44,179 nucleotides of DNA, taken from positions 1 to 44,179 of the forward strand of contig NZ_CABQHJ010000023.1 of NCBI RefSeq assembly GCF_902463975.1, written 5' to 3'. Positions 8,516 through 17,491 of this stretch are shown piece after piece. The notes below the pieces were generated by a model. It had not been told where the DNA came from. It saw only the letters and a program-made list of their open reading frames with translations, and ran no database searches. Position 1 is the first letter of the stretch, and each line of letters begins with the position of its first letter. Made by a program: the position numbers and the translations under genes. The DNA comes from Phascolarctobacterium_A sp902463975. GTDB lineage: Bacteria; Bacillota; Negativicutes; Acidaminococcales; Acidaminococcaceae.

Positions 8516-9334
8516 TCAGTTCTTCCAGGGGATAGCCTTTCTCTCCAACCATTGCAGGAACAGGTTAAAGAGCAGGCCGAGCAACGACAATACAATAACT
8601 CCGGCCATCAAGCGGTCGGTAATCATCAAATCGCCGTAATGCAGGATGAGGGCGCCGATGCCGACCTGGGCAGCAATCATCTCTGCTGCTACCAGCAGCA
8701 GCAGAGATGTGCCGGCGGCAAGGCGCAGACCTGCGAAAATCATAGGTAAGGCGTTAGGCAGAACAACACTTTTCATCGTTTTCCACCAGCTGGCGTTAAA
8801 GCTGACGGCAACCTTGATAAGCAGTGTATCAACATTTTTGACTCCGCTGTAGGTATTCATTGCTACCGGAAAGAAAACGCCGAGCGCAATAATCGTTACC
8901 TTCGACAGCTCGCCGATTCCCAGCCAAAGAATGAACAACGGCAGCAAAGCGATTTTAGGGATAGGATAAAGAGCGTTGACAACAGGATTACCGATTTTAT
9001 CTGCCAGTGCCGAGGTACCGGTAACAAGACCGACTGCAAGGCCGATAAGGCTGCCGACAGCAAAACCGATTAAGATACGGTACATGCTGGCTGCCAGGCT
9101 AACGCCGATTTCGCCGTCAGCAAGCATGGTAAGCAGGGCGCTGATAATCTGGCTCGGTGCCGGCAAAAACAGAGAAGAAACCAGGCCGCAGCGGCAGATA
9201 GCCTCCCAAAAGAGCAGCAGGACGATGATGGAAGCAACGCTTACCCAATGCGGATAGGTCTTTTGCCAATGCGTCATACGGTTGCGTACGATATATTCGT
9301 TAGTTGCGCTCGCAGCAGTTTTCTTTTCAGGCAT
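8516..9334 (-). CDS. ABC transporter permease, SsuC/TauC family
   Basis: Inner-membrane permease of the nitrate/sulfonate/taurine/riboflavin-precursor type (BPD_transp_1), 272 residues with about six predicted helices. The EAA loop region is VAVSFNASWWKTMKSVVLPNALP, here with the conserved G replaced by other residues, followed by IFAGLRLAAGTSLLLLVAAEM, a hallmark of SsuC-like permeases. Its start overlaps the end of the ATPase gene by 8 bp, indicating translational coupling. It is the last gene of a binding protein-ATPase-permease operon. Substrate class (aliphatic sulfonate, taurine, pyrimidine precursor or other) cannot be decided from sequence alone. Confidence 0.9.
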   Translation of the reverse strand: MPEKKTAASATNEYIVRNRMTHWQKTYPHWVSVASIIVLLLFWEAICRCGLVSSLFLPAPSQIISALLTMLADGEIGVSLAASMYRILIGFAVGSLIGLAVGLVTGTSALADKIGNPVVNALYPIPKIALLPLFILWLGIGELSKVTIIALGVFFPVAMNTYSGVKNVDTLLIKVAVSFNASWWKTMKSVVLPNALPMIFAGLRLAAGTSLLLLVAAEMIAAQVGIGALILHYGDLMITDRLMAGVIVLSLLGLLFNLFLQWLERKAIPWKN

Positions 9335-10115
9335 TGTCTTCCACCTCCATTAAGGCAGCACGCGCATCCTTGCTGATATGCTCCCAGATGATACGGACAA
9401 ATTCCGCAATTTCGTCTGTGTGCTTCGTCTTAGCACGGTCGGCACGCGGAATGGTAATCTGCAGTATTTTGCTTACCTTTCCGGGGCGACGCGAAAGCAG
9501 TACAACTCTGTCAGCAAGCATTACTGCCTCCTGAATATTATGTGTAACATATAGCGTGGTCAGACGCGTCTTTTCCCACAGCGTTACCAGCTCCTCCTGC
9601 ATGATGGTGCGTGTTTGCGCATCCAAGGCAGAAAACGGCTCATCCATCAGCAGCAGGTCAGGCTCGATAGCTAAAGCACGGGCAATGCCAACGCGTTGAC
9701 GCATACCGCCGCTTAATTGGTGCGGGAAGGATTTTTCAAAGCCCTTTAAGCCTACAAGCTCAATGTAATGCTTAATGCGTGCTTCCTTTTCGTCTGCTTT
9801 CATGCCTGCTGTTTCCAAACCGAAGGCAATATTATCATGCACATTACGCCAGGGGAAGAGGCCTGTTTCCTGAAAGACGATGCTCATGCGAGGCTCATAG
9901 CCAGCGGCGACATCAGTAAATTTTACGTTACCGCTTGTGGGTTCCAAAAGTCCGGCGGTTATATTGAGCAAGGTTGATTTACCACAGCCGGACGGTCCTA
10001 CCAATGCTACAAATTCTTCCTTATTAATGCTGAGGTTAATATCCTGTAAAACAGGAAGCAGCTTACCGCTGGTGGTGGTGAAATCCTTGCAGATATTTGC
10101 GATTTCTAATTTCAT
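9327..10115 (-). CDS. ABC transporter ATP-binding protein, SsuB/TauB family
   Basis: Cytosolic ATPase of a nitrate/sulfonate/taurine-type importer, 262 residues. Walker A is GPSGCGKST, the signature is LSGGMRQRVGIARAL, Walker B is LLLMDEPFSALDAQTR, and the H-loop is VTHNIQEA. The GLFPWRNVHDNIAFGLE segment is typical of this subfamily. It follows the binding-protein gene after a 121-bp spacer holding a large inverted repeat, and it overlaps the permease gene by 8 bp. A GGAGGATGG ribosome-binding site lies just before the start. Confidence 0.93.
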   Translation of the reverse strand: MKLEIANICKDFTTTSGKLLPVLQDINLSINKEEFVALVGPSGCGKSTLLNITAGLLEPTSGNVKFTDVAAGYEPRMSIVFQETGLFPWRNVHDNIAFGLETAGMKADEKEARIKHYIELVGLKGFEKSFPHQLSGGMRQRVGIARALAIEPDLLLMDEPFSALDAQTRTIMQEELVTLWEKTRLTTLYVTHNIQEAVMLADRVVLLSRRPGKVSKILQITIPRADRAKTKHTDEIAEFVRIIWEHISKDARAALMEVEDNA

Positions 10116-10132
10116 TTTCTACCATCCTCCAA

Positions 10133-10220
10133 AAAGACTGGCGCTAATATATCAGTCGCAGCGTTTTGGTGCTAAAGCATCGTCAACGCATTTTACAGCT
10201 GTTACATTTACGCCAGTCTT
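10133..10220 (-). promoter_or_regulatory. Large inverted repeat between binding-protein and ATPase genes
   Basis: Read on the minus strand, AAGACTGGCG (10220-10211) pairs with CGCCAGTCTT (10142-10133), the outer arms of a loop of about 68 nt, and the second arm runs into TTTTT just before the ATPase ribosome-binding site. An inner dyad GCGTT/AACGC sits near the centre. It may act as an intra-operon terminator, an mRNA processing element, or a leader that masks the ATPase start. Confidence 0.5.
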
Positions 10221-10236
10221 GCTTTAATACAATAGT

Positions 10237-11256
10237 TTATTTCTTCATTGCTTCATCCAGAAAGCTGGTGTTGGCAACATCCTTCGCATCCAGTGTGCCG
10301 GAAATCATCTTGTTGTCGGTGTACCATTTAATCTGGGTTGCAATATCGCTGACAAGCAGCTTGCCGTCCTTGTCAATATAGGGCAGGCCTGCTTTAATGT
10401 CTTCAGCCGGAGCCTTAACGTATTTGGCTACAATATTAACAACCTCTTCCAGCTTCTTGGCATCCTTCTTTTCTACTGCAGCTTCGTAGTAATAGTTGCA
10501 GGCCTTGTTGTAAGCACGCATGAAGCGTACTGCCGCATCCTTATTCTTCATAAAGTCAGGTGAGTAGAAGATAGCAGAGGTCTGGTAAGGAATAACGTCG
10601 CCAACCTGTACGACCAATTTGCCATAGCCTGCTTTTTGCACCTTGGTGATGTTAGGCTCGTTTAAGATACAGCCGTCAATCTGCTTGCTTTCCAAAGCAG
10701 CCATAACAGCGCTGAGCTTGCTCAGGGGAACAATTTCCACATCATTGAGGCTCATGCCCTGGGTTTCCAGCATTCTGCCAAGCATATAATGGAAGGTAGA
10801 GCCCTTTTGTGTAATACCGATACGCTTGCCCTTCAAATCCTTCAGGCTTTTTACGCCGGCGTTGTAGTTGTCGGTGGTCACAAGCAGTGCAGAAGAGGAA
10901 TAGCCTTTTTGTTCACGTCCTTTATCTGCAACAATGCCCAGCTTTTGTCCGTTGGCTGCCATGTTATAGAGGCTGGCCGTAATGCCGGTAGCGCCGACAT
11001 CAACCTTAGAGGAAGCAGTGGATACGGCAATCGGATGAGCGGCATCAAACCATTGTGGTTCGATTTCAATACCTTCTTCAGCAAAGAAGCCCTTATCCAT
11101 AGCGATAAATAAAGGAGCGCTGCTTGTCAGGCGCAGCATGCCAAGGCTTACCTTAGTCTTTTCTTTGGGTGTGTCTTTTTTTGAATCGTTACCGCCACAG
11201 CCTGCAGCTAATACTAATAGGCAAAGGCTGAGCAGAAGAGCAACAATTTTCTTCAT
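10237..11256 (-). CDS. ABC transporter substrate-binding lipoprotein, SsuA/NMT1 family
   Basis: Periplasmic binding protein of the NMT1/SsuA superfamily, about 339 residues. The signal segment MKKIVALLLSLCLLVLAAGC ends in a lipobox, so it is a lipoprotein. The mature N terminus has the family layout: a first strand, then SSAPLFIAMDKGFFAEEGIE, SSKVDVGATG, DLKGKRIGI and LESKQIDGCILNEPN. The ATG at 11256 is chosen over an in-frame TTG at 11280 because GGGAAGGA lies just before it and the signal peptide begins there. It is the first gene of the importer operon, transcribed away from the exported-protein gene at 11506. Ligand unknown. Confidence 0.9.
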   Translation of the reverse strand: MKKIVALLLSLCLLVLAAGCGGNDSKKDTPKEKTKVSLGMLRLTSSAPLFIAMDKGFFAEEGIEIEPQWFDAAHPIAVSTASSKVDVGATGITASLYNMAANGQKLGIVADKGREQKGYSSSALLVTTDNYNAGVKSLKDLKGKRIGITQKGSTFHYMLGRMLETQGMSLNDVEIVPLSKLSAVMAALESKQIDGCILNEPNITKVQKAGYGKLVVQVGDVIPYQTSAIFYSPDFMKNKDAAVRFMRAYNKACNYYYEAAVEKKDAKKLEEVVNIVAKYVKAPAEDIKAGLPYIDKDGKLLVSDIATQIKWYTDNKMISGTLDAKDVANTSFLDEAMKK

Positions 11257-11463
11257 TAATAAATCCTTCCCTTCTCCCAAAAAATCATAAAATACCGCTT
11301 TTATTCTACACTATTTAACAATAAAAAGCAGTAATATTAATGAAAAAATCGTTTTGAGAAATAAGAAAAAGCCTTTTTGTACGAAATGCAACAGAATTTG
11401 ACGATGTTTGTGGTACCTTTATGTAAAAAATCTGTGTTTTAACAGCTACTTATAACAAAAAAA

Positions 11464-11472
11464 TGCTATAAT
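11464..11472 (+). promoter_or_regulatory. Extended -10 promoter element for exported-protein gene
   Basis: TGC followed by TATAAT (11467-11472), an extended -10 element about 33 bp before the GTG start at 11506. No good -35 at the right distance is visible. The 249-bp divergent spacer 11257-11505 otherwise holds only AT-rich sequence. Confidence 0.5.
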
Positions 11473-11505
11473 ATAATAGTACGTTTGAAGAAAGGACGTG
11501 AAGAC

Positions 11506-12768
11506 GTGAAGATAAAATGGATGGTGCAAGGCCTGGCCTGCAGCAGCGTAATTTTCTGCAGCACTATGGCCGCTGCTGCAGACACACTGCTGGCGCAGGT
11601 GCCGCTGCAGCTGACTGCAGAGCAGACTGTTACTGCCGAGCTTTGGGGTGATAGGTTGCCTAACGGCTACGCCAATGATCTGCTTGTTATGATTAAGGAT
11701 AAGGACAAGAAGCTTTTGACGGCTCATGCACCTTCTATTAATGGCGGGTATAATTGCCAACTGCAGCCTATTAAGCTGTGGGCGGGCAAAAGCGCCAGAC
11801 AGCAGCTGCTGGTGAGTGCTGCTCAAGGAGATTGGCATGCGCCAAGTGAATACCGTGTGCTTTCCTTTGCCAATAAGAGAAATGTGCGTGAGGTCTTTGG
11901 AGCTGCCGAAAGCATGGGACTGGTAACGCAAGCCTTTGCCAAGGACGGCAAAATGCATGTATCCTTAATTGACGGGAACAAATCTGATTTAACCCCGGCA
12001 GCAGGCTGCGTGGTCGAAGACGGCAAGCTGGAGTATGGCGGCTTGCATTCTCTCGTAGCACACGATGTAGATAATGACGGTGCAGATGAATTGTTTGGCT
12101 GTCAACAGCTGGTGCAGAAAAAGCAGCCTCTGGCAGATGTGGGCGCTATCTGGAAGCAGGACAAGAAAACTAAGGAATGGAAACAGTTTTCCCTGACCAT
12201 TATGACGCTTGCGCCTACACCTAAGGATAATACCGTAAATGACGGCAAGGATTTTGCTGTCGGAACTATATTGGTACGCAAGATGGTAGTTCCTGGCGGT
12301 GAAGCAACCTTCCCGGTTTTTGCCGGTAAGGATGTAGAGCTGCAAAATAAAATGAATAAGCTGCTGCAGGATGAGTGCAAAGAATATCTTGAGCATTTTT
12401 ATAAGGGCGAGGCAGATATGGCATTTAAGGTGATGCGTGCCGATGAACAGATTCTGAGCCTGCAGCTGATCAGCGGTAAAAACAGCTTTATCCATCATCA
12501 GCTGAACGTAAATCCAAAGACTGCCGAAAAAATCAGACTGGATGAAGTGCTTAATGTCAAGGATAAGGATTTGCTGCTGCTGCTTAATCTGCTGAATACC
12601 AATAAGAAGGTTGTATATAAGGACAGACTGCCGGATGAATGGTATATTGAAGGAGATAATCTGTTTTTGATGCAGCGTATTGATGGCGTAGACCAGGTAT
12701 CGGGTTTTGCTTTGGGCAATCTGCATAAATTTTTGCTGAAAAAAGAGCTGTTGAACAGCAAAAGCTGA
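11506..12768 (+). CDS. Exported protein of unknown function with DUF3298-like C-terminal region
   Basis: No confident family. The GTG at 11506 follows GAAAGGA and starts a signal peptide (hydrophobic segment, then STMAAAA), so the ~420-residue protein is exported to the cell envelope. The middle has an FG-GAP/VCBS-like Asp-rich loop (DVDNDGADELFG), a pattern that often binds calcium. The C-terminal 170 residues (TFPVFAGKDVELQNKMNKLL, then DEQILSLQLISG) resemble the DUF3298/DUF4163 fold found in RsiV-type and PdaC-type proteins, which is a weak similarity judged by eye. It has its own promoter and lies upstream of the RND operon without a clear terminator between. Function not assigned. Confidence 0.72.
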   Translation: MKIKWMVQGLACSSVIFCSTMAAAADTLLAQVPLQLTAEQTVTAELWGDRLPNGYANDLLVMIKDKDKKLLTAHAPSINGGYNCQLQPIKLWAGKSARQQLLVSAAQGDWHAPSEYRVLSFANKRNVREVFGAAESMGLVTQAFAKDGKMHVSLIDGNKSDLTPAAGCVVEDGKLEYGGLHSLVAHDVDNDGADELFGCQQLVQKKQPLADVGAIWKQDKKTKEWKQFSLTIMTLAPTPKDNTVNDGKDFAVGTILVRKMVVPGGEATFPVFAGKDVELQNKMNKLLQDECKEYLEHFYKGEADMAFKVMRADEQILSLQLISGKNSFIHHQLNVNPKTAEKIRLDEVLNVKDKDLLLLLNLLNTNKKVVYKDRLPDEWYIEGDNLFLMQRIDGVDQVSGFALGNLHKFLLKKELLNSKS

Positions 12769-12781
12769 CTGGTCAGTCAGC
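12764..12781. promoter_or_regulatory. Palindrome resembling a TetR-family operator
   Basis: GCTGACT and AGTCAGC are exact inverted repeats around a 4-bp centre, overlapping the stop codon of the exported-protein gene and lying 69 bp before the -35 of the RND operon. TGACTGGTCAGTCA-type palindromes are common TetR/AcrR operators, but no regulator gene is present in the window. It could also be a transcriptional hairpin. Confidence 0.4.
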
Positions 12782-12849
12782 AAAATTTGTGAGACGAAGC
12801 TAACTGAAGAAAATGCAAGAAAAAGCGGCGAAATTTGTTTAAATGAAGT

Positions 12850-12878
12850 TTGCATTTCTGAAAAATGTCCATTATAAT
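12850..12878 (+). promoter_or_regulatory. Promoter of RND efflux operon
   Basis: -35-like TTGCAT (12850-12855), 17-bp spacer, perfect TATAAT (12873-12878), about 120 bp before the adaptor gene. The leader contains CTGAAAC (12888) and GTTTCAG (12971) as distant complementary arms. Confidence 0.65.
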
Positions 12879-13000
12879 AGTAGTATTCTGAAACTGGAGC
12901 AGGAATATTTTCAGGTAAAGGTGCTATCGACAATATAGCAGTATCATTTGTCATTATATATATTGAGTAGTTTCAGAGTGAAGGTGAAGGAGGTTTTTTT

Positions 13001-14188
13001 ATGTTAAGTTTTATTCGCTCCGGCCGTGCTAGAAAAGCAATGGCTGCGGCGCTGGCGGCAACCTTTGTACTGAGCGTTGCAGGCTGTGGTCAAAAACAGC
13101 AGCAGGGCGGCAATAAGGCAGCTTTGGTTAAAACCATGAAGGTTATTAAGCGTGACACCCCTCTGGTATATGATTATACAGGCTTTGTACAGGCTCAGCA
13201 GGAAATGGAGCTGAAGGCTCAGGTAAGCGGTCAGATTACAGCCAAGTATTTCAAGGGCGGTGACAATGTAAGTGCAGGCCAGACCTTGTATGCTATTGAC
13301 CAGCGTACATATCAGGCTAACGTGCTTAACGCGCAGGCAGGTCTGGCTAATGCCCGTGCAGCTCTGGCTAACGCAGCTCTGAATGCAGAGCGTTACAGCA
13401 CTCTGTATGCACAGAATGCAATTTCCAAGCAGGTTCTGGATAACGCTATTATGCAGCGTGACCAGGCACAGGCTTCTGTAAATGCGCAGGAAGCAATTCT
13501 GGAAAATGCGCAGATTAATATGACCGATACCAGCGTTTCCGCTCCGTTCAGCGGCCGTATTGATACTACCGCGCTGGAGGTTGGCAATTATGTAACCGCA
13601 GGCCAGACTACATTGGCCAAAATCAGCAACACTGACCCTGTATTTGTACAGTTCAGCATTGCTGAGCCGGAATATCTGAAGCTTTCCGGTGCTCATGATA
13701 ACAGCGGCGCTGCTTCTCTTGACAACCTGACTGTTGTTTTGAGCGATGGCAGTACCTACGATTTAAAAGGCACTGTAGCAGAGGTTAACCGTGGTATCAA
13801 TGATAACACCGGTACTATGACTGTTAAGGCTTTGTTCAGAAACCCTGCACATCGTCTGCTGCCGGGCATGTTTGCTCACGTACAGGCAACCGCAGGCACC
13901 AAAAAGGATGCTCTGTTGATTCCGCAGCGTGCAGTTGTTGAATTGATGTATAAGAAATTTGTTTATGTTGTTGGCAGCGATAACAAGGTTACCATGAAGG
14001 AAGTAACTCTTGGTCCTTCTGTTGGCCGTTTCTACATGGTTGAAAGCGGTCTGACCGGCGATGAAACAATCGTAGTCGAAGGCACCGGCAAGATCAGACA
14101 GGGTGCTCAGGTTAACCCACAGCCGATGACTGAGGCTGATCTGGATACTACTGTTGACAACAGTGCTACCACCGGCAAGAAGCAATAA
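13001..14188 (+). CDS. RND efflux periplasmic adaptor lipoprotein (AcrA/MexA-like)
   Basis: Membrane fusion protein that links an RND pump to an outer-membrane channel, 395 residues. A signal peptide ends in the lipobox SVAGC, so it is lipid-anchored. The domain order is standard: a barrel-sandwich hybrid/lipoyl half (LKAQVSGQITAKYFKGGDNV), a coiled-coil hairpin rich in Ala, Asn and Gln (about residues 105-170), the second lipoyl half (SAPFSGRIDTTALEVGNYV), beta-barrel and membrane-proximal domains (RLLPGMFAHVQA). The ATG follows a strong AAGGAGG. It lies 13 bp before the pump gene. No outer-membrane channel gene follows, so it must use a TolC-like protein encoded elsewhere. Confidence 0.95.
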   Translation: MLSFIRSGRARKAMAAALAATFVLSVAGCGQKQQQGGNKAALVKTMKVIKRDTPLVYDYTGFVQAQQEMELKAQVSGQITAKYFKGGDNVSAGQTLYAIDQRTYQANVLNAQAGLANARAALANAALNAERYSTLYAQNAISKQVLDNAIMQRDQAQASVNAQEAILENAQINMTDTSVSAPFSGRIDTTALEVGNYVTAGQTTLAKISNTDPVFVQFSIAEPEYLKLSGAHDNSGAASLDNLTVVLSDGSTYDLKGTVAEVNRGINDNTGTMTVKALFRNPAHRLLPGMFAHVQATAGTKKDALLIPQRAVVELMYKKFVYVVGSDNKVTMKEVTLGPSVGRFYMVESGLTGDETIVVEGTGKIRQGAQVNPQPMTEADLDTTVDNSATTGKKQ

Positions 14189-14201
14189 GGAGGTTGGCTA
14201 G

Positions 14202-17200
14202 ATGGCTCGTTTCTTTATTGATCGCCCTGTATTTGCGATAGTACTGGCGATTATTATTACCTTATTGGGTACGATTGCCGGCTTCAGCCTGCCTATCGCC
14301 CAATATCCTAACATTACCAAACCGCGTATCAGCGTAAACACCAACTATGTCGGTGCAAGTGCCGATATCGTTGAAAAGGCTGTAGCACAGACCATTGAGC
14401 AGAAGGTCAGCGGCGTAGAAAATATGCTGAACATGTCCTCTGTAAGTACCTCCAGTGGTGAATACAAGCTCAATGTTGAATTCAACCTGGAGAAAAACGC
14501 AGATATCGCTTCTGTAGAGGTGCAGAACCGTGTATCTCAGGCAACCAGCTCTCTGCCGAGCGAGGTTTCCGGCTACGGTGTAACCACTGCTAAGGAATCT
14601 GCCGAGACCATTATGTATTTTGGTCTTTATTCTCCGAAAAATACTTATGATGCTATGTTCCTGAGAACCTACGCTGATGCTAACTTCCTTGATGCCGTAA
14701 AGCGTGTTAAGGGCGTATCTACCGTTGGTGAATATGGTCCGGAATATGCAGTCCGTATCTGGCTGAACCCTGAAAAAATGGCGCAGCTGGGCGTAACGGT
14801 AACAGATGTTTCCAACGCTATCAAAACACAGAACGTACAGGCTGCGGTTGGTTCTATCGGTAACCGGCCTACCGTTGACAAGCAGGAGCGTACCTATTCT
14901 GCAAGTGCTCAAGGTCGTCTGAATACGCCAGAGGAATTCGGTAACGTTATTATCCGTTCCAATAATGGCGATAACCTGAAGCTGAAGGATATCGCAACTA
15001 TTAAAGAAGGTCCGCGTAATGACCTTATCGTCAGCAAGCTGAACGGCGGTGATTCCGTTGTATTCCCTGTATCCTTGACCTCCGATGCGAATGCTATCGA
15101 AACTGTTAAGAATATCCGCGAGGTATTAAAGGACGCAGAAAGCCGTTTCCCTGATGATATGAAGCTGGTCGTTATTCAGGATAACACCCAGTTTATTACC
15201 GAATCTCTGGAGAAGGTTGCTCATACATTTGTTGAAGCCTTGATTCTGGTTATTCTGGTAGTATTTATGTTCCTTGGCAGCTGGCGTGCAACCTTGATTC
15301 CTATTCTGGCTGTACCGGTATCCTTGGTTGGTACCTTTGCTTCCTTTGTAATTTTAGGTTTTACCATCAACACTTTGACTGCTTTTGCAATGATTCTGGC
15401 TATCGGCCTTGTTGTCGACGACGCTATCGTTGTAGTAGAAGCGGTTGAACATCATATTCAGGAAAATGGTATGTCTCCTAAGGAGGCAACCTACCGTGCT
15501 ATGAACGAGGTTTCCGGCCCTGTTGTGGCTATTGCCTTCGTACTGTCTGCGGTATTTATTCCTGTAGCCTTCACCGGCGGTACTGTCGGTGAATTGTACA
15601 AGCAGTTTGCGATTACGATTTCTGTATCCATGATGCTTTCTGCTATCGTAGCTTTGTCCCTGACTCCTGCACTCTGCTCCCTGATTCTGGTCAAGAAGGA
15701 GGAGGCGCCGAAGGGATTTATCGGCAAGGCTGTAAAAGCATTTGACGATTGGTTTGCAAGAACGTTGGCTAAATACGTGAAAAACGTTGAAGGCTGCATC
15801 CGTAAATCTAAACTGATTCTGACCTGTCTTGTTGTTGTTGTTATCTGCATCGGTTTCCTGGCAAAGGCAACGCCGACAGGCTTTGTACCGAACGAGGACC
15901 AGGGCATGACTGCTGTATCCATCGCTTTGCCTGAGGGTGCTTCCAGTAACCGTACGCAGCAGATTATGGCAGGCCTTGCACAAAATATGAGAAAGCTCCC
16001 CGGCGTTAAAAACGTTATGGAGGTTAGCGGTATTGATATCCTGTCCATGGGCCAGAAGGCTAACGCCGGCCTGGCAGTAGTTACTATGGAGGACTACAGC
16101 AAGCGCAGCAACAGCGTACAGGATGTTATTCCGATGATTTTCGGCATGGGCGCACAGATTCCTGATGCAACTGTTATGGCCTTCCAGCCGCCTTCTCTGC
16201 CAGGTGCTTCAAGTACCGGTACTCTGAGTCTTTATCTCATGAACCTTGGCGGTGAGGACGTTAACACTATGGGTGAGCGTGCTAACGAATTTTTGGCTGC
16301 TTGCCGCAAGCGTCCGGAAATCGGTATGCTGTACACTACCTTGAACACCAATACTCCTATGTATCAGTTTGAGGTTGACCGTGATAAGGCACAATCCCTG
16401 AACGTTCCTGTATCTACTGTTTATTCCGCATTGCAGGCGTTCTTAGGCGGTAACGAAATCAACGATATCAATAACTTCGGCCGTACTTGGAAGGTTGTTA
16501 TGCAGGCTGATGAAAAATATCGTACCGGTGTAGAGGATATGCGTTACTTCTTTGTACGCAGCAATGACGGCAAGTCTATTCCGCTGAATACACTTGTAAA
16601 GCCTACTCCTAAGAACAGCTCTGTTGTTATGACACGCTTTAACGGTGCCAGTGCGATTAAGATTTCCGGCGACCCTGCCAGCGGTTATTCCTCCGGTCAG
16701 GCTATGGCTGCTATTGAAGAGGTTGCTAAGCAGGTTCTGCCTAATACCTATACCTACGAATGGACCGGTCAGAGCCTTGATGAGATTGAAGCCGGCAGCC
16801 GTTCCACTCAGATTTTCATTATCTCTCTGATTTTCGTATTCCTTTGTCTGGCAGCTCTGTATGAAAGCTGGACAATTCCTCTGGCAGTACTGCTGTCTGT
16901 ACCTTCCGCAGTTTTCGGCTGCTTCCTGGTACAGTATGCACGTGGCCTGCAGAATGACGTTTATATGCAGATTGGTCTGATTACACTGATTGGTCTGGCA
17001 GCAAAGAACGCTATTCTGATTGTCGAATATGCTAAGATGAATATGGAGCAGGGCATGGATGTTGTACATGCGGCTGTTGAGGCTGCTCATGTCCGTCTGC
17101 GTCCTATCCTGATGACATCCTTCGCGTTTATCTTAGGCTGTCTGCCTTTGGCTATTGCTACCGGCCCGGGCGCCGGTGCGCGTGTATCTATGGGTAATGC

Positions 17201-17333
17201 CGTAGTAGGCGGTATGACTATCGCTACACTCTTTGGTATCTTCCTGATTCCTGTACTCTTTGTAGTTGTTGAACGCTTCTTCAGCCGCAAAAAGAAGGGG
17301 ACTCCCGAAGACAATGTAACCGAACAGCTGTAA
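14202..17333 (+). CDS. RND multidrug efflux transporter (AcrB/HAE1 family)
   Basis: Proton-driven inner-membrane exporter of 1043 residues, the normal size for hydrophobe/amphiphile efflux-1 pumps. It begins MARFFIDRPVFAIVLAIIIT as AcrB does. Proton-relay residues are present: the adjacent Asp pair in GLVVDDAIVVVE of helix 4 and the Lys in LAAKNAILIVEYAK of helix 10. The two large periplasmic loops follow helix 1 and helix 7, and the protein ends in a charged tail. AGGAGG precedes the start. With the adaptor upstream it forms a two-gene operon closed by a strong terminator. The presence of such a pump supports a diderm cell envelope. Substrates could be drugs, bile salts or fatty acids. Confidence 0.97.
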   Translation: MARFFIDRPVFAIVLAIIITLLGTIAGFSLPIAQYPNITKPRISVNTNYVGASADIVEKAVAQTIEQKVSGVENMLNMSSVSTSSGEYKLNVEFNLEKNADIASVEVQNRVSQATSSLPSEVSGYGVTTAKESAETIMYFGLYSPKNTYDAMFLRTYADANFLDAVKRVKGVSTVGEYGPEYAVRIWLNPEKMAQLGVTVTDVSNAIKTQNVQAAVGSIGNRPTVDKQERTYSASAQGRLNTPEEFGNVIIRSNNGDNLKLKDIATIKEGPRNDLIVSKLNGGDSVVFPVSLTSDANAIETVKNIREVLKDAESRFPDDMKLVVIQDNTQFITESLEKVAHTFVEALILVILVVFMFLGSWRATLIPILAVPVSLVGTFASFVILGFTINTLTAFAMILAIGLVVDDAIVVVEAVEHHIQENGMSPKEATYRAMNEVSGPVVAIAFVLSAVFIPVAFTGGTVGELYKQFAITISVSMMLSAIVALSLTPALCSLILVKKEEAPKGFIGKAVKAFDDWFARTLAKYVKNVEGCIRKSKLILTCLVVVVICIGFLAKATPTGFVPNEDQGMTAVSIALPEGASSNRTQQIMAGLAQNMRKLPGVKNVMEVSGIDILSMGQKANAGLAVVTMEDYSKRSNSVQDVIPMIFGMGAQIPDATVMAFQPPSLPGASSTGTLSLYLMNLGGEDVNTMGERANEFLAACRKRPEIGMLYTTLNTNTPMYQFEVDRDKAQSLNVPVSTVYSALQAFLGGNEINDINNFGRTWKVVMQADEKYRTGVEDMRYFFVRSNDGKSIPLNTLVKPTPKNSSVVMTRFNGASAIKISGDPASGYSSGQAMAAIEEVAKQVLPNTYTYEWTGQSLDEIEAGSRSTQIFIISLIFVFLCLAALYESWTIPLAVLLSVPSAVFGCFLVQYARGLQNDVYMQIGLITLIGLAAKNAILIVEYAKMNMEQGMDVVHAAVEAAHVRLRPILMTSFAFILGCLPLAIATGPGAGARVSMGNAVVGGMTIATLFGIFLIPVLFVVVERFFSRKKKGTPEDNVTEQL

Positions 17334-17341
17334 TGCTGCTA

Positions 17342-17371
17342 AAAAACGCCGCTCGTTTGAGCGGCGTTTTT
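17342..17371 (+). terminator. Terminator of RND operon
   Basis: Perfect 13-bp stem AAAAACGCCGCTC/GAGCGGCGTTTTT with a 4-nt GTTT loop, just after the pump stop codon. Confidence 0.93.
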
Positions 17372-17462
17372 AATTTTCAATAGCTGGTGTTAGGCAGTAA
17401 AATACATATTTTTAACTTTATACATAAATAATAGCATAGAAGTTAATGGTCATTATGATTTG

Positions 17463-17491
17463 AAAAGCAAGCTCAAAGAGCTTGCTTTTTT
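17463..17491. terminator. Second terminator-like hairpin
   Basis: Stem AAAAGCAAGCTC/GAGCTTGCTTTT (17463-17474 with 17478-17489) with a 3-nt loop and T/A runs on both sides. It lies 91 bp after the RND terminator with no coding frame between, so it may be a back-up terminator or the end of a short unrecognised RNA. Confidence 0.7.
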
